Origin: an uncultured Acetobacterium sp.
GTDB taxonomy: Bacteria > Bacillota > Clostridia > Eubacteriales > Eubacteriaceae
DNA length: 64,000 nucleotides
Reading direction: 5' to 3'
Assembly: GCF_963664135.1 (NCBI RefSeq)
Contig: NZ_OY760905.1
Span: forward strand, 1,886,736 to 1,950,735
Under the pieces are notes generated by a model, which was not told the DNA's origin, did no database searches, and saw only the letters and a list, made by a program, of their open reading frames with translations. Made by a program: the position numbers and the translations under genes. Within the stretch, counting starts at the first letter, position 1. The number at the start of each line of letters is the position of its first letter. Positions 24,723-34,257 of this stretch are shown piece after piece.

Positions 24723-26796
24723 GGGTCGCCTCCTTTCTGAGCGCGAAGATGCCTTCGTCCTCCTGAATACAATAAAAGCCGTTGGGAACGATCAGCGTCG
24801 TATAGGCAAAATCAATCAGCGCCGGACCAGAAATCGATTCTTTAAAATCGCCATCCCGATAAACTGGGACATCAATCTCGCCCTGGCAGTTAAAGACTTC
24901 GCCGGCAACGGTTTTGGTTGTCATCATTTTTGTTGTCACACTGCTTGTCGCTTTTGAAGTCGGGAACAATATATTCTTCTGATCGAGTTCGGAGCAGGCC
25001 AGGTGCAGATCGATAATTTCCCAATCTTTGGCTTCGGCATATTCATAAATAGCTTCATGGGTTTTATAGAAGGCTTGCTCCACGTCCTTGACACTTTCGG
25101 GACCAAATTCGCCTTGCGTCCAGGGTACCGAGATTTCGTGGTGTTGGCTGACATAGCGCATTTCCAGCATCAGATCAAAGCGCTGACGGCTTTTGGCTAC
25201 TCCCAGCCGTTCCAACTGCGCCGACCCTTCGGCCTTCATCGCCGCAACCATGGTATTTAACCGCTGGGCATCCCATTGTCTTTTTTCCATCAGAATACTT
25301 TGGTTAATGTCATAACGGCAGGCGGCTCCCAGCATTCCCCAGGAACAGAAGACCGGCCCCTGTACCGGAATCAGGGCTTCTGGCATCTGCAGGGATTCCA
25401 TAATCTTGGCCGCAAACAGGCCAAAGGCGCCACCGGCACTGATGAGGCTGTAAATTCGCGGATCATTCCCTTTTTGGGTGGTCACCAGCCGCATGGCATC
25501 GGCCATCATTTCGGCAGTGATGCTGTAGATAATCCGAGCAGCATCCTGCACCGAAAGATTTAAGGGGTCTGCCACCTTTTCTTTAATGGCCTTAACTGCC
25601 TGATCCATCGACAACGGCAGCTTACCGCCCAGAAAATTGTCGCCGTTGATCAGTCCCAACACCAGCAGCGCATCGGTAACCGTGGGTTGCTCGCCGCCCT
25701 GGTTGTAGCAGGCCGGGCCGGGAATCGAACCGGCTGAGTCCGGGCCAATCTGCACCCGCCCGCCAGCTTCCACATGGGCAATACTGCCGCCACCGGCACC
25801 GATGGAGCGGATATCGATCATCGGAATGCTTAAGGGATAGCCATCCAGTTCGGTTTGGGGCACCAATTGATTGACACCGCCACTGACCACATGGAGGTCA
25901 AAGCTGGTTCCGCCCATGTCTGCCAGAACCGTATGGGTTCGACCCAGGTATTTGCCTAAGGATAAATTACCGACGGCGCCGCCGGCGGGCCCGGATAACA
26001 GGGTCTTAACCCCAAAGTTCTCCAAGGCTTGTGAATCGCTGAGGCCGCCGCTGTTTTTCATAATATGCACCGGCTTATCCCAGCCAAAAACGGCCAGTTC
26101 TTTTTTGACATTCTTCAGATAATCGGCCAGCACCGGGGTGCAATAGGCGTTAATCACCGTGGTAGTGGTCCGTTCGTACTCCCGGATTCGGGGGGAGACT
26201 TCCGAAGATAATGACACAAAAACGTTAGGCAGTTCTTCTCGAATAATTTCAGCGGTCCGCTTTTCATGACCCGGATTAAGAAATGAAAACAGATAACAAA
26301 CCGCAATCGCTTTTACGTCAGCTTCCCGACATTTCTGACAGGCTGCCCGAACAGCCGCTTCATTAAGGGGCTTAATCACAGCCCCCTGGTAATCCATCCG
26401 CTGTTCAATGCCCAGTCGCAACCGCCGGGGTACCAGAACCATCGGGTTTTCAATGGCCAGATCCCACTGATTAGCCAACTGCGCCCGGCGGATTTCCAGG
26501 GCATCCCGAAATCCCTCGGTGGTGAACAAGGCGGTCTTAACCCCTTTTTTCTCCAATAGGGCGTTGAGTGCCAGAGTGGTTCCCAGGGATATTTTTTCGG
26601 TCTGAGCCAATAACTTTTCCAGGTCAGTTCCCCAGACCACTGCCAGTTCTTTAAGTCCTGCCAGAATACCCTGAGCCGGATGGTCATGATTGGTGGGGTT
26701 TTTCAGGGCAATCCGCTGTTCGGCCTGATCCCCGAAACAGCCCACCGATGTATAATCGGTAAAGGTACCGCCGGTGTCAATCGCAATTTTTATCAT
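24706..26796 (-). CDS. hyuA: Hydantoinase A/oxoprolinase-type ATPase subunit
   Basis: A 696-residue member of the HyuA family with an actin-like ATPase fold. The N-terminal phosphate-binding motif is IDTGGTFTDYTS (about 5-16), and the second is LADMGGTSFDLHVV (about 270-285). SIGAGGGSIAHVEAGG follows near 310. ATG 26796 is used because GAAGAAGG precedes it, 13 bases after ubiD; a longer upstream frame has no homology. It should form a complex with the overlapping HyuB. ATP-dependent hydrolysis or carboxylation is the family chemistry; substrate unknown. Confidence 0.88.
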   Translation of the reverse strand: MIKIAIDTGGTFTDYTSVGCFGDQAEQRIALKNPTNHDHPAQGILAGLKELAVVWGTDLEKLLAQTEKISLGTTLALNALLEKKGVKTALFTTEGFRDALEIRRAQLANQWDLAIENPMVLVPRRLRLGIEQRMDYQGAVIKPLNEAAVRAACQKCREADVKAIAVCYLFSFLNPGHEKRTAEIIREELPNVFVSLSSEVSPRIREYERTTTTVINAYCTPVLADYLKNVKKELAVFGWDKPVHIMKNSGGLSDSQALENFGVKTLLSGPAGGAVGNLSLGKYLGRTHTVLADMGGTSFDLHVVSGGVNQLVPQTELDGYPLSIPMIDIRSIGAGGGSIAHVEAGGRVQIGPDSAGSIPGPACYNQGGEQPTVTDALLVLGLINGDNFLGGKLPLSMDQAVKAIKEKVADPLNLSVQDAARIIYSITAEMMADAMRLVTTQKGNDPRIYSLISAGGAFGLFAAKIMESLQMPEALIPVQGPVFCSWGMLGAACRYDINQSILMEKRQWDAQRLNTMVAAMKAEGSAQLERLGVAKSRQRFDLMLEMRYVSQHHEISVPWTQGEFGPESVKDVEQAFYKTHEAIYEYAEAKDWEIIDLHLACSELDQKNILFPTSKATSSVTTKMMTTKTVAGEVFNCQGEIDVPVYRDGDFKESISGPALIDFAYTTLIVPNGFYCIQEDEGIFALRKEATHESAN

Positions 26797-26809
26797 ATTT
26801 GACCTTCTT

Positions 26810-28171
26810 CTATTTGACGTGTTTAAACAATCGCTTGATATCGTTAATGACATTTTCGTCAATGTCGATTTTTGGTGAGTAGCCGCTGAGGGGCTTGGTG
26901 GCGTCGATGCCCATTTTGGCCGTAAGGCCATCGTCACCGGTGGAGGGATCCAGAGTTTCGCCCATCATATGGGGGAAGATCATGACACCTTTATCAGCCT
27001 GAAGCCGGGTGGCCATGGCCCACAGCACTTCCTGTTCGTTGAAGACATCCACATCCTCGTCCACAACAATGACCATTTTAATGTGATGATCCATCCCCAA
27101 GGCGGTTAAAATAACCTGTTGCGCCTGGCCTTCGGCAGTTTTCTTCATCGACACATAGCAGTGGAAAATCCCGCAGGAAGATAACGGCGAATGAACGGCC
27201 TTGATGTTGGGCAGATTCTGTTTTAAAAACTTGGTGATATCGCCTTCTCGCTGGATCGATACGATGGTAATGTGTTCGCTGCTCATAGCTGGGGTAATAT
27301 CATGGAAAATCGGTTTTTCCCGATAACGGATAGCATTGACCTGGAAAACATTTTCGGTGCTGCGGAAGCAGGCGTAATTGGTATATTCAGCAAAAGGGCC
27401 CTCCGGTTCTCTGACATTGCAGAGCACTTCCCCTTCCAGCACAATTTCCGCATAGGTAGGCACATTGAGATCCATGGTGGCACAGGGAGATACTTCCAGG
27501 GGTTCCCCGAATAATCCGCCGATGGCACCGTATTTTCCTAAATGATACGGAATCGAAGCTTGCGAACCCAAGGCAATATTTGGATGAACGCCAATACAAA
27601 TGGCGGCTTTCATGTTTTCGCCCCGTTCCTCACTCTTTCTGAAAAATTCCCACATCCGCTGACGGGAGTGGAAGGAAATTCCCAGCTTGTTTTTTCCCTT
27701 CAGTTGCAGACGATGAAAACCCAGTGTTTCACAGCCAGTTTCCGGATCTTTGGCCACGGTCAGGCCGGAGGTAATATAGGGACCGGCATCAATAGGAAAA
27801 TGAGTGATGATTGGAAACTTGGTTAAATCAACGTCATCGCCGGTAATCAAATGCGCATTACAAGGCGGGTTTTCCACCACCTTAACATCATCAAAGCGGT
27901 TTTTGATCCGCTCGGCAAATTCGAAGGACAGATCTTCGGTTTTAACACCCATGGCTCTGGCAAACCGGTCTTTGGTGCCGAGAATGTTGGTCACCACCGG
28001 AATATCGCCGCCTTCCACCTGATCAAACCACATCACCGGATATTTCCGTTGTTTTTCCAGCTCCATCATCAGGGTGCTGATTTCATATTCCCGCTTGACA
28101 GGTTCCGTCACATGGCAGATTTCCCCAGCTTTATCCAATTGTTCTAAAAACACACGTAAATCCTGACTCAT
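26810..28171 (-). CDS. ubiD: UbiD family (de)carboxylase
   Basis: A 453-residue prenyl-FMN-dependent decarboxylase. NILGTKDRFARAMGV (about 62-76), the FHRLQLKGKNKLGISFH region and EGPFAEYTNYACF, which carries the two catalytic glutamates, are typical of UbiD/Fdc enzymes. ATG 28171 follows AAGGAG. It is the first gene of a five-gene overlapping unit with hyuA, hyuB, ubiX and an lpdD-like gene. UbiD proteins act on aromatic, heteroaromatic or alpha,beta-unsaturated acids and can run in the carboxylating direction; the hydantoinase partners are unusual for the better-known ones. Confidence 0.92.
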   Translation of the reverse strand: MSQDLRVFLEQLDKAGEICHVTEPVKREYEISTLMMELEKQRKYPVMWFDQVEGGDIPVVTNILGTKDRFARAMGVKTEDLSFEFAERIKNRFDDVKVVENPPCNAHLITGDDVDLTKFPIITHFPIDAGPYITSGLTVAKDPETGCETLGFHRLQLKGKNKLGISFHSRQRMWEFFRKSEERGENMKAAICIGVHPNIALGSQASIPYHLGKYGAIGGLFGEPLEVSPCATMDLNVPTYAEIVLEGEVLCNVREPEGPFAEYTNYACFRSTENVFQVNAIRYREKPIFHDITPAMSSEHITIVSIQREGDITKFLKQNLPNIKAVHSPLSSCGIFHCYVSMKKTAEGQAQQVILTALGMDHHIKMVIVVDEDVDVFNEQEVLWAMATRLQADKGVMIFPHMMGETLDPSTGDDGLTAKMGIDATKPLSGYSPKIDIDENVINDIKRLFKHVK

Positions 28172-28331
28172 CTTCGATTTCTCCTTAATTGTGATTGAAT
28201 AAACTACTTGTAAAACTACAAATTGCTTTGGCACCTGTTTTCTAAACAGATACCAAAGCATTTGATTTTTCTTTATGATTTTACTTTACATATTTTTTTA
28301 GCATTAAAACTCATGACAAAACACAAACGCA

Positions 28332-28429
28332 GTACCGACAATTGTTATATCATGTTGTTTACATCAAAGCGAACACGGCGATAGCCTGTACGATTTGCAG
28401 CAATCAACAGATTAACAATTGGTCGGTAC
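28332..28429. repeat. 98-bp structured repeat, related to an element at 41.3 kb
   Basis: The ends are inverted copies: GTACCGAC-AATTGTTA on the left and the complement of GTACCGACCAATTGTTA on the right, with one extra base. The centre contains GCGAACACGGCGATAGCCTG followed by TACGA, which matches the element at 41218-41470 with one base inserted. It lies in the gap between ecfS and ubiD. It looks like a small non-autonomous element or a structured intergenic repeat. Confidence 0.65.
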
Positions 28430-28463
28430 GGTATTTCATCACTACCTGTATATGCTTTGAAGA

Positions 28464-29021
28464 TTATTTTACCATACCTGATTTCAATAATGCATCATAA
28501 ACTTTCTTTTGAGCCAGTGTCGCCAATGGCCAGGTTACACCAATGGTTATCAGGGTGGATACTGCCGCAACACTTACTGGCAGCCCAAGAATGAAAACCA
28601 GACCCACAGCAACAATGAGGTTCCCTAAAATACAAACGCCACCTTGAGCTAGAATGTGATGAGACCATTTGGTCATATCACATTTTACAGCCACGAAGGA
28701 TACCCAGATGGACGCAATGCCGTTGGCAAAGATAAAGGTTGGCCAAAGGGGCGTATACATGATTGAAATCAAGGCTTCTACTTCGGCGGCAATCAGTCCG
28801 CCTGGCTGTCTGTAAAGCAGCGTCAGAATCCCGGTAAAGAATGCCCAGACCGTTCCGTTAATCAGTAACATTCCCATTTTTCCCCAGGGTAGCATGTTAT
28901 CAATCTGGCCGGTAATCTGGCAGGCGATAACAAAGACAATCCCCATGACGACGGCACCAATTAAAGATTTGGTATCAGTTTTAAAAATACTTTTTTTTCC
29001 AATTGCTTGTTCGTTTTGCAT
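28464..29021 (-). CDS. ECF transporter substrate-binding membrane component (YkoE/CblT-like)
   Basis: A 185-residue integral membrane protein with about five or six hydrophobic helices. YRQPGGLIAAEVEALISIMY and the following WPTFIFANGIASIWVSF resemble the YkoE family of S-components. The transporter is encoded downstream of a cobalamin riboswitch, so the ligand is more likely a corrinoid precursor such as a lower-ligand base than a thiamine precursor; the CblT group has been proposed for dimethylbenzimidazole. That substrate is inference. Third gene of the ecfA-ecfT-ecfS unit. Confidence 0.8.
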   Translation of the reverse strand: MQNEQAIGKKSIFKTDTKSLIGAVVMGIVFVIACQITGQIDNMLPWGKMGMLLINGTVWAFFTGILTLLYRQPGGLIAAEVEALISIMYTPLWPTFIFANGIASIWVSFVAVKCDMTKWSHHILAQGGVCILGNLIVAVGLVFILGLPVSVAAVSTLITIGVTWPLATLAQKKVYDALLKSGMVK

Positions 29022-29076
29022 GTTGTGCTCCTTTTTTTGTAAAGATTAATTTTTTATTTACACAGTTTTTCAACTG

Positions 29077-29808
29077 TTACAAAATCGTTTTTATTAAGAC
29101 CCCACCAAACCCAATAATCAGACAGATGATGGTCATACCTTCCAGGGGATGGAGATTAATTTTTTTTTCAAAATTTCGGGATGCGTAACGGCCGTAGCCT
29201 CTGAGTTCCACCGACAGCGCCGCATCATTGGATATCCGCATGGCCCGGTACATCAAGGGTAAAATTGAGGCCGGCAGGTTCCGGATTTTCTCAACCACGG
29301 TATCATTTGAAACCCCACGGGCCGACTGGCTATTACAGATGGACTGATATTCCCCAATCATCACCGGGAAAAACCGGGCCACCATTGGCACCAGCATGGC
29401 ATAACGATAGGGAATCCGCCAGTGAATGAGCATCTGAGCCATATCCATAGGATCAGTATGGACCCCGAACTGATAGGCCGAAAACGAGATAATACTGATT
29501 CTTAAAAAAGCCAGGATCGAAGTTACGATAAAGCCACTGTAAATCTGTAGGATTCCCCAGGAATAAAGCAGCTCGCCTGCTCTTCCAAAGATCAGATTGA
29601 TAATCAATACCTGGGTGCCGATAATCAGCAGTACAACTGACAACATTTTAAAAGCTTTCAAAGATTTCTCTGAGAGCAGTTCACTGATGAGGATCACCCC
29701 CAATAAAATGCCATTGAGCAGAATACTTCTTGATACCAATGCTGAAAACACCAGAAACAGGCACCAGGTCAGTTTGAGCCGGGGATCCAGTTCTTTTAGT
29801 TTAAACAT
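29077..29808 (-). CDS. ecfT: ECF transporter transmembrane component EcfT
   Basis: A 243-residue protein with the EcfT layout: membrane helices near the start (RLKLTWCLFLVFSALVSRS) and the two coupling motifs SARGVS (about 168-173) and MRISNDAALSVELRGYGR-like ELRGYGR (about 203-218) which touch the ATPases. It directly follows ecfA without a gap. Joins the S-component with the ATPase pair. Confidence 0.88.
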   Translation of the reverse strand: MFKLKELDPRLKLTWCLFLVFSALVSRSILLNGILLGVILISELLSEKSLKAFKMLSVVLLIIGTQVLIINLIFGRAGELLYSWGILQIYSGFIVTSILAFLRISIISFSAYQFGVHTDPMDMAQMLIHWRIPYRYAMLVPMVARFFPVMIGEYQSICNSQSARGVSNDTVVEKIRNLPASILPLMYRAMRISNDAALSVELRGYGRYASRNFEKKINLHPLEGMTIICLIIGFGGVLIKTIL

Positions 29809-31308
29809 TTATAAATCGCCTCCTTCCATGAGTTCCAGTCGAACTAATTCTTTAATATAATTATCCATTTCTTCTGCCTCAAATTCCAAGGCCAGCTGAT
29901 GGTTGTGCATCACCACAATCCGATTGGCAAAGTCTCTGGCTTCCGTTAAATCGTGGGTCACCAGCAAAATGCTGACACCCTGACTGCTGAGCAGGGCCAG
30001 TTTTTCCATCACCAATTGACTCTGGGCACCGTTTAAGCCAGAGGTCGGTTCATCGGCAATGATCAGCTCTGGATCATTAATAACCACCGAACCAAGTGCC
30101 AATAATTGGCGCTGGCCCCGGCTCAATCGCTGGGGATGCATTTCCTCCAGCCCCTCCAGTCCAATCAGGGCCAGGGTTTCCTGAATTTTTTGGTTCGTCT
30201 CTTGCTCATTAAGTTTTTTACTGTCATTTTTACTTTTAAGTACATAACTTATTTCATCTCTGACAGAACTGCAAAAGATCTGATCATCGGGATTCTGAAA
30301 CAGAAATCCGATTCGGCGTCGCAATTCACCCACATTTTTCTTTGTCACCGGGATTCCAAACAGTTCGACCGAGCCTGAGCTCGGTTTGACCAAACCTTCG
30401 ATAAGTTTAAGCATGGTGGACTTACCCGAACCATTCTGACCAATGACAGCCGTGAAATCGCCTTTTTTCAGACTAAAATTCAGGGGCAGACATCCGGTTA
30501 TCCCGCCCTTATAGGTATGGGACGCGCCGTTTAGCTTAATCACGTCGGTATTTTTATCCACCTGGATCGGTTCGGCCCGACGGTTGTTTTTGCGGAAACC
30601 ATATTTTTGCTGATATTCGGCGACCGGCAGAAAATCTTTGACCGTCCCAGCTTCCATCACCAGTACCTGATGGGCATCTTTTAAGACTTCGCCGGATTTA
30701 TCCATGACCACCAGGGTGGTCACTTTTTTCTCCCGATTCAGCTGACCCAGATGGCGATACAGCTCGGTGCTGGCTTTCGGGTCCAGTTCGGCCGTGGGCT
30801 GATCCAGCAGCAGGATTGGAGTTTTCAATGCCAGAATGCTCCCCAACACCACCTTCTGAGCTTGTCCGCCGGATAAGGCATCCGTTGTCCGATCTGAAAA
30901 CGCCCGAATCCCCAGAAAATCCATGATCTCATTGACCCGATTCGCAATTTCGTCCTGACTCAAATTGAGATTAGACACCCCAAAAGCCAACTCATCGCCA
31001 ACGCACCGGTTAACCATCTGGTTTTGCGGTTCCTGCATCATATATCCCAGATAGTCGGCCATTTGGCAAAGCGGAATGCTTGACACATCCTGATCGGCTA
31101 TCGTCACTGTCCCAGATAACGTACAGGGATAAAACTTCGGTGCCGCCGAGGTAATGGCATGGAGCAGCAGTGATTTCCCTGAAGCCGCCCCGCCGGTAAT
31201 GGCAATGAATTCGCCCTCATTGATATTTAGTTTGATGTTTTTTAGCGCTGGTTCCTGCTCGTCCGGAAAGGTGAGCGCTTTGATATCCAGTTGGATGATG
31301 GGTTTCAT
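29809..31308 (-). CDS. ecfA: ECF transporter ATPase with two fused nucleotide-binding domains
   Basis: A 499-residue cytoplasmic ATPase. The first domain (about 1-240) has Walker A GGAASGKS, signature LSGGQAQKV and Walker B ILLLDQPTAELD. The second (about 260-499) has GQNGSGKST, LSRGQRQLL and LIIADEPTSGL. ATG 31308 follows GAGGAC. Being the fused type it needs no second ATPase gene. First gene of the transporter unit, just after a riboswitch terminator. Confidence 0.9.
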   Translation of the reverse strand: MKPIIQLDIKALTFPDEQEPALKNIKLNINEGEFIAITGGAASGKSLLLHAITSAAPKFYPCTLSGTVTIADQDVSSIPLCQMADYLGYMMQEPQNQMVNRCVGDELAFGVSNLNLSQDEIANRVNEIMDFLGIRAFSDRTTDALSGGQAQKVVLGSILALKTPILLLDQPTAELDPKASTELYRHLGQLNREKKVTTLVVMDKSGEVLKDAHQVLVMEAGTVKDFLPVAEYQQKYGFRKNNRRAEPIQVDKNTDVIKLNGASHTYKGGITGCLPLNFSLKKGDFTAVIGQNGSGKSTMLKLIEGLVKPSSGSVELFGIPVTKKNVGELRRRIGFLFQNPDDQIFCSSVRDEISYVLKSKNDSKKLNEQETNQKIQETLALIGLEGLEEMHPQRLSRGQRQLLALGSVVINDPELIIADEPTSGLNGAQSQLVMEKLALLSSQGVSILLVTHDLTEARDFANRIVVMHNHQLALEFEAEEMDNYIKELVRLELMEGGDL

Positions 31309-31334
31309 TGGGTGTCCTCGTGATTTCACAAAAA

Positions 31335-31562
31335 AAATAAAAGTTTCAGCTATCCTAAGGATAGCCGAAACTTTACCGTCGTTTCATACTATTATAATTT
31401 AATGGCAGGTCTCCTGACTCTGGTTTATCTGTTTTTGCGCCTTCCCGTTTCCAGTGGCATGTGCAAAAACAAAACCATTCACAGTGATGGGTTCGTCCAG
31501 GATTCGCACCTGATTCCCTATTCTCCTTTTACAAGGCACCATAAATCTTTTAATATTTTATT
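31335..31562 (-). promoter_or_regulatory. Cobalamin (B12) riboswitch upstream of the ECF transporter
   Basis: The minus strand reads the conserved cobalamin pieces in order: GGGAATCAGGTGCGAATCC, GCCACTG (B12 box part), GGGAAGG and GAGTCAGGAGACCTGCC. A terminator closes it (stem AAGTTTCGGCTATCC/GGATAGCTGAAACTT then T8). Adenosylcobalamin binding should stop transcription of the transporter. This fixes the transporter's function to corrinoid supply. Confidence 0.93.
31338..31378 (-). terminator. Terminator of the B12 riboswitch
   Basis: Minus-strand stem AAAGTTTCGGCTATCC with GGATAGCTGAAACTTT around TTA, followed by a run of T residues, about 30 bases before the ecfA start. Confidence 0.88.
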
Positions 31563-31568
31563 GACATT

Positions 31569-31597
31569 ATCATAACGAATTTGCTTACATTTGTCAA
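31569..31597 (-). promoter_or_regulatory. Promoter of the B12-regulated transporter transcript
   Basis: Minus-strand TTGACA (31597-31592), 17-base spacer, TATGAT (31574-31569). Start would be near 31562, directly before the riboswitch. The divergent gene at 31755 has a weaker TTTCAA...TATAAT pair at 31647-31675. Confidence 0.85.
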
Positions 31598-31754
31598 CTA
31601 TAATATCCCAAATGTCGGTTGATTGATCATCAGAAATAAATTTTACTTTCAATAATCAATTTTAGACTCTATAATTAATTAAAGCATTTATAATAAACAA
31701 TGGATTATGCTTTGTCTGTTTTAGTTTCAAATATAAAGAATAGGAAATAAAACC

Positions 31755-33317
31755 ATGAAAAATTCTGAAAATAACAATTATTTCTCATTAAACAGCTACG
31801 ATCCTCATACCCATGGCGGTCAGTATCTGGAAAACATGTCATCAGCTTCCTGGGTATCCGAGGCTTTATTCACAGCCCTGGACTTAGATCTTTTCGAAAT
31901 CCTCGAGCCCTATGGCAATGACGGTGCTTCGGCGGTCCTTCTTTCACAAAAGCTAGAAACTGAAGCTGCGGTACTCACACCCTATCTGGCCTTACTGGAA
32001 AGTCTGGGGCTGCTTTTCTGCTTTGAAGGAATCTTCACTAATGCCAGCCTGACCAAACGCTATCTGCTTTCATCCAGCCCGGATTATCTGGGAGATGCTA
32101 TTCGCTTCCGAAAAACCCAGGCCCTCCAGTGGCATCATTTGAAGACAGCACTATTGCAAAACAAATCCATTGAAATCGGCGGACAAGCTGATCCTGCCGC
32201 CAATTTGGACATCGCTACGCTAAAAAATAAGGCAGTTAATCAACTCACCCGCATGAAAGCCCTTGAGTGTGTGGGGTTTTTCAATGACTTATCAGGGAAA
32301 ATCCTGATCATCGGTCCTGGTTCCGAAACAATGGGACGCTGTTTTGCCAAAACCTTTCCCCATATTTACGTGACCCTCTTAACTGATAAAAGTGCCTTCT
32401 CACCGACTTTGACGTCCATGACGGATGTTGCACAGATTCATACGGCAACAAAAACAGATCTGGAAATCACTGCCGGTAATTCCGACAATGATTATACCCT
32501 GATTATCCTTACCGGCCTCTTTGTCACTGATAATCAGCAACTTCTTCACGATCAATTATCATTCTGTTTGCCGCTGCTTCAGCCCGACGGCATCCTGATG
32601 CTTCACGATGCCTTTGATGAGCATGCAACCCTGATGGCCAGACTATCTGGCGTCAATCGGATGATCCATTTTGGGGGCCAGGTCTGTTCCAGAAACGAGG
32701 TCATCCACAACTTAGAGACAGCAGGTCTCTTAACTACTGCTCTGATTCCACTAGAAACCGACACCGCTGTTATTTTTGCCGCAAAATCATCATCATTTTT
32801 GGAGTCACTGACCCTGACCCCCATTCAACGCTTAAAACATCCCATTCTAAGCATTGGCTTCGATGATGTCCTGGAAATCGCCACTGATTCGGTAGTTGTT
32901 ACCGAATTTGCCAAAAAAAAATGCGCTTTCGGCTGTTCATCGGCCAATCTCAAACATTGTCAGGCCAATGATCTCTCCATGGATGAAACCAAACAACTGC
33001 TGACCACCTACTCCAGAGCTTTTCTGATTAAAGGAACCCCGGGGACTGGCGAATTTCAACGAAAAATCCTCGCTGCCGAGCGTTTGGCCTTTATTGATGG
33101 CTTTCATAAAGCCTTTGCCTTTTGGGCTGGACCCTGTCATATCTGCGCTTCCTGTGATCTGGAAAAACCCTGTCTTAATACCAAAAACCGCCGTCCTTCC
33201 ATGGAAGGCTCGGGCATTGATGTATTCTCAACGGTTCGCAATAACGGCGAAACCCTGAAAACCCTGGCCGCTAAAGATGACTTTGCGAAGTATTATGGGT
33301 TGTTGCTGCTTGAATAG
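31755..33317 (+). CDS. Methyltransferase-like protein fused to a DUF2284 metal-binding domain
   Basis: A 520-residue two-part protein. The first part (about 1-350) resembles the dimerisation and SAM-binding layout of O-methyltransferases: a winged dimerisation region, then [13 protein letters not shown] as a weakened SAM motif, and [14 protein letters not shown]. The catalytic His of the hydroxyindole O-methyltransferase type is not seen. The last 160 residues are DUF2284-like with clustered Cys ([13 protein letters not shown] and [15 protein letters not shown]) for metal or Fe-S binding. Divergent from the B12 riboswitch and transporter, which suggests a corrinoid or lower-ligand link; a BzaC-like role is possible but unproved. 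Confidence 0.7.
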   Translation: MKNSENNNYFSLNSYDPHTHGGQYLENMSSASWVSEALFTALDLDLFEILEPYGNDGASAVLLSQKLETEAAVLTPYLALLESLGLLFCFEGIFTNASLTKRYLLSSSPDYLGDAIRFRKTQALQWHHLKTALLQNKSIEIGGQADPAANLDIATLKNKAVNQLTRMKALECVGFFNDLSGKILIIGPGSETMGRCFAKTFPHIYVTLLTDKSAFSPTLTSMTDVAQIHTATKTDLEITAGNSDNDYTLIILTGLFVTDNQQLLHDQLSFCLPLLQPDGILMLHDAFDEHATLMARLSGVNRMIHFGGQVCSRNEVIHNLETAGLLTTALIPLETDTAVIFAAKSSSFLESLTLTPIQRLKHPILSIGFDDVLEIATDSVVVTEFAKKKCAFGCSSANLKHCQANDLSMDETKQLLTTYSRAFLIKGTPGTGEFQRKILAAERLAFIDGFHKAFAFWAGPCHICASCDLEKPCLNTKNRRPSMEGSGIDVFSTVRNNGETLKTLAAKDDFAKYYGLLLLE

Positions 33318-33414
33318 CAACAATTCACAAATAAGTCAATTAAAGCTACGATTTCTAACTCGTTTTGTTGAAATTATTACCGCAACCTGAGTTTATGCTG
33401 AAGCTGTTAACACA

Positions 33415-33448
33415 AAAACCACGAAGCGCAAACTCCGTGGTTTTTTAT
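33415..33448. terminator. Terminator between the DUF2284 fusion and nitroreductase genes
   Basis: AAAACCACG...CGTGGTTTTTT stem with a small mismatch and a T run; it lies between converging genes and could serve both. Confidence 0.8.
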
Positions 33449-33461
33449 CTTATCCATTTTA

Positions 33462-34061
33462 CTATTCGATTACAATCACTCGCTTTTCAATTGGCACAAA
33501 TTCTTTTTGAATCGGTTCTGCTGTTGGGCCTCCAAAGGGCATTTGCGCAATTAAGCGCCAGGCCGACGGAATATTAAAGGCATCCTTAACTTCTTTATCA
33601 ATAATTGGGTTGTAGTGTTGAATGGTTGCCCCTAAGCCTTCTGCTTCCAGCTGGCTCCAAATTGCAAATTGGAGCATCCCATTGGACTGTTCGGCCCAAA
33701 CCGGAAAACTCTCTTTGTATGGCGTAAACCGTTCCATAAGACCCTTGGTAACTGAGGTATCATCATAAAATAACAGCGTACCGCATCCTGCTGCAAAACC
33801 ATTGATCTTTTTTTCGGTTGCACGAAAATCTTCAGCTAAAACAATTTTTCTGAGGGTTTCCATCACAATTCCCCAAAACTCCAAATGTCGTTCACCAAAT
33901 AAAACAGCGACACGTTGACTTTGACTGTTAAATGCTGAAGGCACATGCTTGGTTGAACTATCGATAATTTCAAGTATTTCTTCAGCGGAAATTGGACTTT
34001 CATCACATATTTCATATATTGAGCGGCGTCCTTCCATTGCTTCCTTAAAACCTAATGGCAT
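33462..34061 (-). CDS. Nitroreductase family flavoprotein
   Basis: A 199-residue FMN-binding oxidoreductase. The N-terminal RRSIYE and the STKHVPSAFNSQSQRVAVLF segment are FMN-contact motifs; GLGATIQHYNPIID near 142 and QMPFGGPTAEP near 172 are typical of the short YdgI/YfhC-like group. Works as a dimer on quinones or nitro compounds with NAD(P)H. Stands alone between terminators. Physiological substrate unknown. Confidence 0.87.
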   Translation of the reverse strand: MPLGFKEAMEGRRSIYEICDESPISAEEILEIIDSSTKHVPSAFNSQSQRVAVLFGERHLEFWGIVMETLRKIVLAEDFRATEKKINGFAAGCGTLLFYDDTSVTKGLMERFTPYKESFPVWAEQSNGMLQFAIWSQLEAEGLGATIQHYNPIIDKEVKDAFNIPSAWRLIAQMPFGGPTAEPIQKEFVPIEKRVIVIE

Positions 34062-34177
34062 ATGATTTCTCCTTTATCATTCTATATTATTAGCTCGTTT
34101 AACCCCTATTTAATATATTATACATCAATTCGAAATAATTGCCATGATAAAAGTGTTAGTAAACTCAATAATTTGTT

Positions 34178-34213
34178 CAAAAAAACAGAGTCCGGAAGAC
34201 TCTGTTTTTACAA
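34178..34213. terminator. Bidirectional terminator after the transketolase C-subunit
   Basis: Stem AAAACAGAGTC/GACTCTGTTTT, 4-base loop, A and T runs on each side. It lies between the nitroreductase promoter and the split transketolase genes. Confidence 0.85.
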
Positions 34214-34257
34214 ATCAATTTAGCTCGTAAGCTTTGGTTCTTAGGTAAATTTTTAAA

